NCBI RefSeq assembly: GCF_000482725.1
Contig: NZ_KI519478.1
Coordinates: forward strand, 315,657-356,521
Direction of reading: 5' to 3'
Source: Psychromonas arctica DSM 14288
Lineage (GTDB): Bacteria > Pseudomonadota > Gammaproteobacteria > Enterobacterales > Psychromonadaceae
Length of the DNA: 40,865 nucleotides
Positions 35,662 to 40,865 of this stretch are shown piece by piece. Position numbers and translations under genes: made by a program. How positions within the stretch are numbered: the first letter of the stretch is position 1; each line of letters starts with the position of its first letter. The notes beneath the pieces are model-generated. The model had not been told where the DNA came from. It saw only the letters and a list, made by a program, of their open reading frames with translations, and searched no databases.

Positions 35662-36201
35662 ATGCAACGTTACTTAAAGTCTGCAAAACACAGTTTGATC
35701 GTCATGTTGATATGTGCTGTTTTGCTACTGATCAATGGCATTTTTATCGTTAATCGTTTTGGTATTGTGCCACGTGAAGTCAGTCATTTATCTGGTATTG
35801 CATTTGCACCTTTCCTGCACGGTGATTGGGCTCATTTATTAAGTAATTTTTTTCCTTTTGTCATTTTTTCAAGCTTGATTGGCCTACATAGCTTAAAGCG
35901 CTTTTGGATTGTATTTGTTTTATCAATATTAATGACCGGTAGTTTAGTTTGGTTATTTGCGCGGGGCGAAAGCATTCATATCGGAATGAGTGGTGTGGTG
36001 TATGCAATGTGGGGATATTTAATTGTCTATGGTATTTTGAAAAAACATTTTAGAGATATCATTGTGTCCATTTTAGTTTTAGTGCTCTACGGTGGTTTAG
36101 TGTTTGGCGTATTACCAAGTGCACCTAATGTTTCTTATGAAAGCCACTTTTTCGGTGCATTGGCTGGTGGAGTCTTAGGTTATTTTTTGTCAAAACGCTA
36201 A
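35662..36201 (+). CDS. Rhomboid-family intramembrane serine protease
   Basis: The small 179-residue protein has six membrane segments. The catalytic Ser is S110 in HIGMSGVVYAMWG, and the His is H162 in SYESHFFGALAGG; both elements of the dyad are present. H53/H58/N62 in HGDWAHLLSN match the conserved H-x-x-x-N region of helix 2. Rhomboids cleave membrane proteins inside the bilayer; the target here is unknown. It is convergent with trmO with only 3 bp between the stop codons, and no separate terminator is visible. Confidence 0.93.
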   Translation: MQRYLKSAKHSLIVMLICAVLLLINGIFIVNRFGIVPREVSHLSGIAFAPFLHGDWAHLLSNFFPFVIFSSLIGLHSLKRFWIVFVLSILMTGSLVWLFARGESIHIGMSGVVYAMWGYLIVYGILKKHFRDIIVSILVLVLYGGLVFGVLPSAPNVSYESHFFGALAGGVLGYFLSKR

Positions 36202-36204
36202 TTA

Positions 36205-36927
36205 TTAAACGTAGTCGACGGATAACACGGTGATCGTTGACGTTGTACATTGCCATTTAATATTAAAATCAGAAAGGTGCATCGCATAAATCTTATTATC
36301 GGTCTTCAACTTTTTATAAGCAGGGCGCGGATCCTGTTGTAACACCTCTTTAATAAACAGCTGCAGACCCGAGTAATGCGATGGCAGTGATTGAAGTTGT
36401 GATACTGCATCTTGATTAAAGTCTACCGCTAATAACTTTTCCGGTGATGTTTGTGCAAAACCTGCTTTAGCATCAGGTATCGAGTCGGCATAGGGAATAT
36501 AAGGCTTTATATCCACAATCGGGGTGCCATCCACCAAGTCGATATTGCTTAACGAAAGGAATATTTTTCCATCTCGTTGTATTACCCCGTGATACTCAAC
36601 TAATGATAAGCCAATATTATTGGGCCGATTAGGGCTTCGGGTTGCAAATATACCAACACGTCTATTTCCCCCTAGTCGGGGTGGGCGTACCGTAGGGCTC
36701 CATCTATTAGCAATATCAGAACTTGGTGCATTTTTATGAAATTCAAAAACCAACCATAAATGGCTAAACGCTTCTAACCCATTAAAGGCATTAATATCGT
36801 CATAGGGCGGCAACATCTCTAATTCTGCTTTGGCGCCTGCTACTAAGCCTGGTTGCCTAGGAACAGCAAATTTCTCTTTATAAGGAGAATGAATAGTTGC
36901 TATTACTTGGTGTTGGTAACTAGTCAT
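36205..36927 (-). CDS. trmO: TrmO, tRNA (t6A37) N6-methyltransferase
   Basis: It makes m6t6A at position 37 of tRNA-Thr using SAM. The sequence has the TsaA-like domain with IHSPYKEKFAVPRQPGLV, FSHLWLVFEFHKN, RPPRLGGNRRVGIFATRSP and VDIKPYIPYADS. Starting at the ATG at 36927 gives 240 residues, and the N terminus aligns with the 235-residue E. coli protein without extra residues; the earlier ATG at 36942 adds five. It overlaps the rcsF stop by 8 bp, so the two genes are coupled, as rcsF-trmO are in E. coli. Confidence 0.94.
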   Translation of the reverse strand: MTSYQHQVIATIHSPYKEKFAVPRQPGLVAGAKAELEMLPPYDDINAFNGLEAFSHLWLVFEFHKNAPSSDIANRWSPTVRPPRLGGNRRVGIFATRSPNRPNNIGLSLVEYHGVIQRDGKIFLSLSNIDLVDGTPIVDIKPYIPYADSIPDAKAGFAQTSPEKLLAVDFNQDAVSQLQSLPSHYSGLQLFIKEVLQQDPRPAYKKLKTDNKIYAMHLSDFNIKWQCTTSTITVLSVDYV

Positions 36928-37300
36928 TGGCAGGCGTTTCAATTTTTAAAGCGCGTCCGTAACAAATTACATTGCTGACACAGGTTTCATCTTGCTTGAA
37001 ATTAATACAAGATTGAAAAACAACTCCATTTGCTTCCATATCTGCAGCATTGATTCTAGCTTTTGTACGGGCTTCCTTTTCACTTGCAGGTAGGTCAATG
37101 GCTGCCTCTTGGCAACTACTTCCTTCAACAGCACCTAATACCGTATATTCAAGATCAAGTAGTTCCTTTTTGTCATAAACCGTGACTTGTGAAGGCTTGA
37201 AATAAGTATCAAATTTTTCTTTATCAACATTCGAATTAAATTGGTAATTACTACAACCTGATAGAAGGCCAATAAAAGCTAGTGTTATAAGTCTATTCAT
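36920..37300 (-). CDS. rcsF: RcsF, outer-membrane lipoprotein of the Rcs envelope-stress system
   Basis: The 126 residues begin with a lipoprotein signal, lipobox LLSGC (C16). Four other Cys at 63, 98, 107 and 113 have the same spacing (35, 9, 6) as the disulphide-forming Cys of E. coli RcsF (74, 109, 118, 124). The signature VLGAVEGSSCQ and a basic/alanine-rich helix (EKEARTKARINAADMEANG) are also present. RcsF senses envelope damage and signals through IgaA. No other Rcs gene is in the window. It is divergent from gmhB across 84 bp. Confidence 0.93.
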   Translation of the reverse strand: MNRLITLAFIGLLSGCSNYQFNSNVDKEKFDTYFKPSQVTVYDKKELLDLEYTVLGAVEGSSCQEAAIDLPASEKEARTKARINAADMEANGVVFQSCINFKQDETCVSNVICYGRALKIETPAND

Positions 37301-37384
37301 CGTCGTCGCTCTTTATTAATAGTAGGGGATAATAATGGATGGCATAATAGCATCATTAAACCGCCCTAAACTAGAGAAGTAATA

Positions 37385-37939
37385 ATGAGCAATACAAAAG
37401 TAGCAGCAGTATTTTTAGATAGAGATGGTGTTATCAATAAAGATAATGGTTACGTTTCAGAGATTGATGACTTTGAGTTTATAGAGGGTGCTATTGAAGC
37501 GTGTATTGAATTCAAGAAAAAAGGTTATCTATTAGTTGTGATAACCAATCAATCAGGTATTGCTCGTGGTTTGTTCTCGGAAGAGCAATTTCATACATTA
37601 ACGGAATGGATGGATTGGTCATTAGCGGATCGTGGTGTTGATTTAGATGGTATCTATTATTGCCCTCACCACAATAAAGAGGGTATAGGTGAATTCAAAG
37701 TTGATTGTGAATGTCGTAAACCAAAACCTGGAATGCTAATGAATGCGATTGCGGACCTTAATATAGATATAGAAACATCAATTTTGATTGGCGACAAAGT
37801 ATCTGACTTACAAGCTGGCATTGCAGCAGGCATTAAAACAAACTATTTAGTGCGTACTGGTAAAGCAATAACAGAAGAAGGTGAAATTTTAGCATCAGCT
37901 ATCTTCGATGATTTGACTGCAGTTGTTAAAAATATTTAA
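37385..37939 (+). CDS. gmhB: GmhB, D-glycero-beta-D-manno-heptose-1,7-bisphosphate 7-phosphatase
   Basis: It takes part in ADP-heptose synthesis for the LPS core. It is a HAD protein of 184 residues: [15 protein letters not shown] with D12 and D14, [18 protein letters not shown] and [11 protein letters not shown]. The zinc site C93-x-H95 (YYCPHH) and C108-x-C110 (DCECRKP) is complete. Its position directly before an rrn operon is the same as in E. coli (gmhB-rrsH). The next start site is an rRNA promoter 90 bp downstream, and no strong terminator separates the two. Confidence 0.95.
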   Translation: MSNTKVAAVFLDRDGVINKDNGYVSEIDDFEFIEGAIEACIEFKKKGYLLVVITNQSGIARGLFSEEQFHTLTEWMDWSLADRGVDLDGIYYCPHHNKEGIGEFKVDCECRKPKPGMLMNAIADLNIDIETSILIGDKVSDLQAGIAAGIKTNYLVRTGKAITEEGEILASAIFDDLTAVVKNI

Positions 37940-38028
37940 TAACTCTGTGGATAAGTTGCATATATTTGTGTGTAACTTGTGCTCAAGAACAGTATAAAAA
38001 TTAATTGCAAAAAATCGCAATAAAACGC

Positions 38029-38056
38029 TTGCCAATGTGATCTCAATCCCTATAAT
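38029..38056 (+). promoter_or_regulatory. rrn promoter P1
   Basis: TTGCCA and TATAAT are separated by 16 bp and followed by a GC-rich discriminator (GCGACCCC), as expected for a stringently controlled rRNA promoter. An AT-rich UP-like tract lies upstream. Confidence 0.8.
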
Positions 38057-38165
38057 GCGACCCCACAGACACGGGATGTAGCGCAAGTTACCCACCGAGT
38101 TTGAGAATATTTTTTAACGTATTAACGCTTCGTAGTTCGCTTCGAAATTAAGTTAAATTAAAACG

Positions 38166-38193
38166 TTGACAATGTTCGAAAGGCGCGTAATAT
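38166..38193 (+). promoter_or_regulatory. rrn promoter P2
   Basis: TTGACA and TAATAT are separated by 16 bp, followed by ACGCCGCC. It lies 137 bp after P1 and about 23 bp before boxA. Confidence 0.8.
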
Positions 38194-38215
38194 ACGCCGC
38201 CTAGCCGAAAGGCAC

Positions 38216-38227
38216 GCTCTTTAACAA
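38216..38227 (+). promoter_or_regulatory. boxA antitermination site in the 16S leader
   Basis: GCTCTTTAACAA matches the rRNA boxA consensus bound by NusB/NusE. A second boxA is in the 16S-23S spacer at 40313-40324. Confidence 0.85.
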
Positions 38228-38476
38228 TTTAATCAAACAATCTGTGTGAGCACTTGTTGTTGATGTGATTTCAAAAAAAATCAAAAATGTAATTCTTCTG
38301 CTTGCAGAAAATTACAGCCTTTCTTGTAAAGGCAACATCAATAATAGTGACACACGAAATAATTCATTATTTCAGAATAATAAATTGTTAGTTTCTTATA
38401 TTTATATAAGTGATTAGCAGTAAGTTTTAGTCAGTAGTATTGAGTCGCACTTTTAATTAAGTGCAAATTAAACTTT

Positions 38477-40021
<1,545 letters not shown>

Positions 40022-40117
40022 CGTAAAGAAACACATCAACAAGCCTTAGGGTTAATTTGCTTAGGCAAATAAACCTACCGGCCAAAGTTTTTGCTTCGCA
40101 AATACTTAGCGAGTGCC

Positions 40118-40135
40118 CACACAGATTGTTTGATT
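40118..40135 (+). other. 3' arm of the 16S processing stem
   Basis: CACACAGATTGTTTGATT is the exact reverse complement of 38231-38248 in the leader; a further GTGC/GCAC extends the stem past a one-base mismatch. Confidence 0.9.
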
Positions 40136-40165
40136 AGAATGATAAAGCGCAAAAAATAGTTCCGG

Positions 40166-40241
40166 GTCCCCATCGTCTAGAGGCCTAGGACACCGCCCTT
40201 TCACGGCGGTAACAGGGGTTCAAATCCCCTTGGGGATACCA
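40166..40241 (+). tRNA. tRNA-Glu (anticodon TTC)
   Basis: The 76-nt cloverleaf starts GTCCCCATCGTCTAGAGG and has the anticodon arm CCGCC-CTTTCAC-GGCGG (TTC), T-arm AGGGG-TTCAAAT-CCCCT and encoded CCA. The first acceptor pair is G-U, and base 73 is A, whereas E. coli tRNA-Glu has G-C and G. It is the only tRNA in this 16S-23S spacer. Confidence 0.97.
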
Positions 40242-40689
40242 ACACTATTCTAGAATATAAAGTCACTTAATAACTGTTCTATTTAGAATGATTATTAAGT
40301 GTTTTTTAACACTGCTCTTTAACAATTAGGAAAGCTGATAAATGTTCTTATTTATCGCACAAATACAATGACTTGCTTGCAAGTTGGTTGGTGTGATGAA
40401 TATAAACGAAATTGTTCTCAGTATTTAAGAAGACTACTTTGTAGTGTGATTAGATACTGTAATCAAGCAAAATAAAAAGCACACATTGTCTTCGGATAAT
40501 GTGAGTACGTATCTACTCAGTTAATTTATTAACTGATAGGTGCACGAAAAACGATTGTTTTTCATATGTAAATATGAGTCACAAGCGTCTTGGAAACAAC
40601 ATACAGAATCTTTGATTTGTTATTATGTTTTTTTTGAATGTTTAGTACATTCATAAAAAAGCTTAAAAGACACTTTTTAGGTGTTGTAT
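40242..40689 (+). other. 16S-23S spacer, distal part
   Basis: The 448 bp after tRNA-Glu hold a 10-bp hairpin CACTTAATAA/TTATTAAGTG (40264-40301), which may mark 3' tRNA processing, then boxA TGCTCTTTAACA (40313-40324). The region before 23S is AT-rich and should contain the left arm of the 23S processing stem. No second tRNA was found. Confidence 0.8.
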
Positions 40690-40865
40690 GGTTAAGTGAA
40701 TAAGCGTGCACGGTGGATGCCTAGGCAATTAGAGGCGATGAAGGACGTGGTAATCTGCGATAAGTCCAGGGGAGTTGATAACAAGCGTTATATCCTGGAA
40801 TTTCCGAATGGGGCAACCCGGCACTTAGTGTCATCGTTATGTGAATACATAGCATAGCGAAGCAA
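40690..40865 (+). rRNA. rrl: 23S ribosomal RNA, 5' end (partial)
   Basis: GGTTAAGTGAATAAGCGTGC followed by ACGGTGGATGCCTAGGCA is the conserved 23S start. The gene runs off the right edge after 176 nt. Confidence 0.97.

Larger units (their letters stand above)
37940..38476 (+). promoter_or_regulatory. rrn operon promoter and leader region
   Basis: The 537-bp region contains an AT-rich upstream tract (about 37990-38027), two promoters, boxA (GCTCTTTAACAA, 38216-38227) and the left arm of the 16S processing stem (38231-38248). No protein gene is present. Confidence 0.85.

Overview
The window reads as a chromosomal segment of a marine, cold-type gammaproteobacterium, most likely Psychromonas or a close relative. 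The evidence is the 16S rRNA at the right end, AT-rich intergenic DNA, and gene blocks in the same order as in enterobacteria and vibrios (yggS-proC-yggT-yggU-rdgB-hemW, pilT-pilU, pldB-yigL, rcsF-trmO, and gmhB next to an rrn operon). The genus is judged by eye from the 16S sequence and was not checked against a database.

Layout. 1-335: 5' part of a group II (class C-like) intron on the minus strand, placed directly behind the transcription terminator of gdhB. 456-9844: minus-strand genes for NAD-glutamate dehydrogenase, glutathionylspermidine synthetase/amidase, a pyrimidine-nucleotidase-type HAD phosphatase and an EamA transporter; a LysR regulator (10218-11120, plus) is divergent from the transporter. 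11317-12687: a dmeF-marR metal-efflux operon with two matching inverted repeats at its promoter. 12899-14538: copper-type accessory genes (small Cys-rich secreted protein, c-type cytochrome, DUF411 protein) around a 47-codon stub of a cusC/tolC-like gene, which suggests that a cusCBA efflux system was deleted. 14539-15646: a scar region with palindromes, terminators and a second, badly decayed intron copy behind the glvA terminator. 15647-19781: an alpha-glucoside PTS cluster (glvA, glvC, divergent GntR regulator) with repeated operator-like sites. 19782-22256: an aldolase-like fragment, a cut terminator, a complete IS4 element and a 5'-truncated pirin gene; the IS has no target duplication, so a deletion or recombination probably occurred here. 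22324-37939: yqjG and then mostly core genes (hemW to yggS, pilTU, yaaA, yigL, pldB, proS, rhomboid, trmO, rcsF, gmhB), interrupted by a 172-bp MITE with perfect 12-bp ends and an 8-bp target duplication. 37940-40865: an rrn operon with two promoters, boxA, 16S, tRNA-Glu(TTC) and the start of 23S.

No wholly new multi-gene system is evident. The least ordinary content is mobile and regulatory DNA: two terminator-linked group II intron copies, the IS66-like MITE, the copper-efflux deletion scar, the IS4-pirin junction, and operator candidates for the MarR and GntR regulators.
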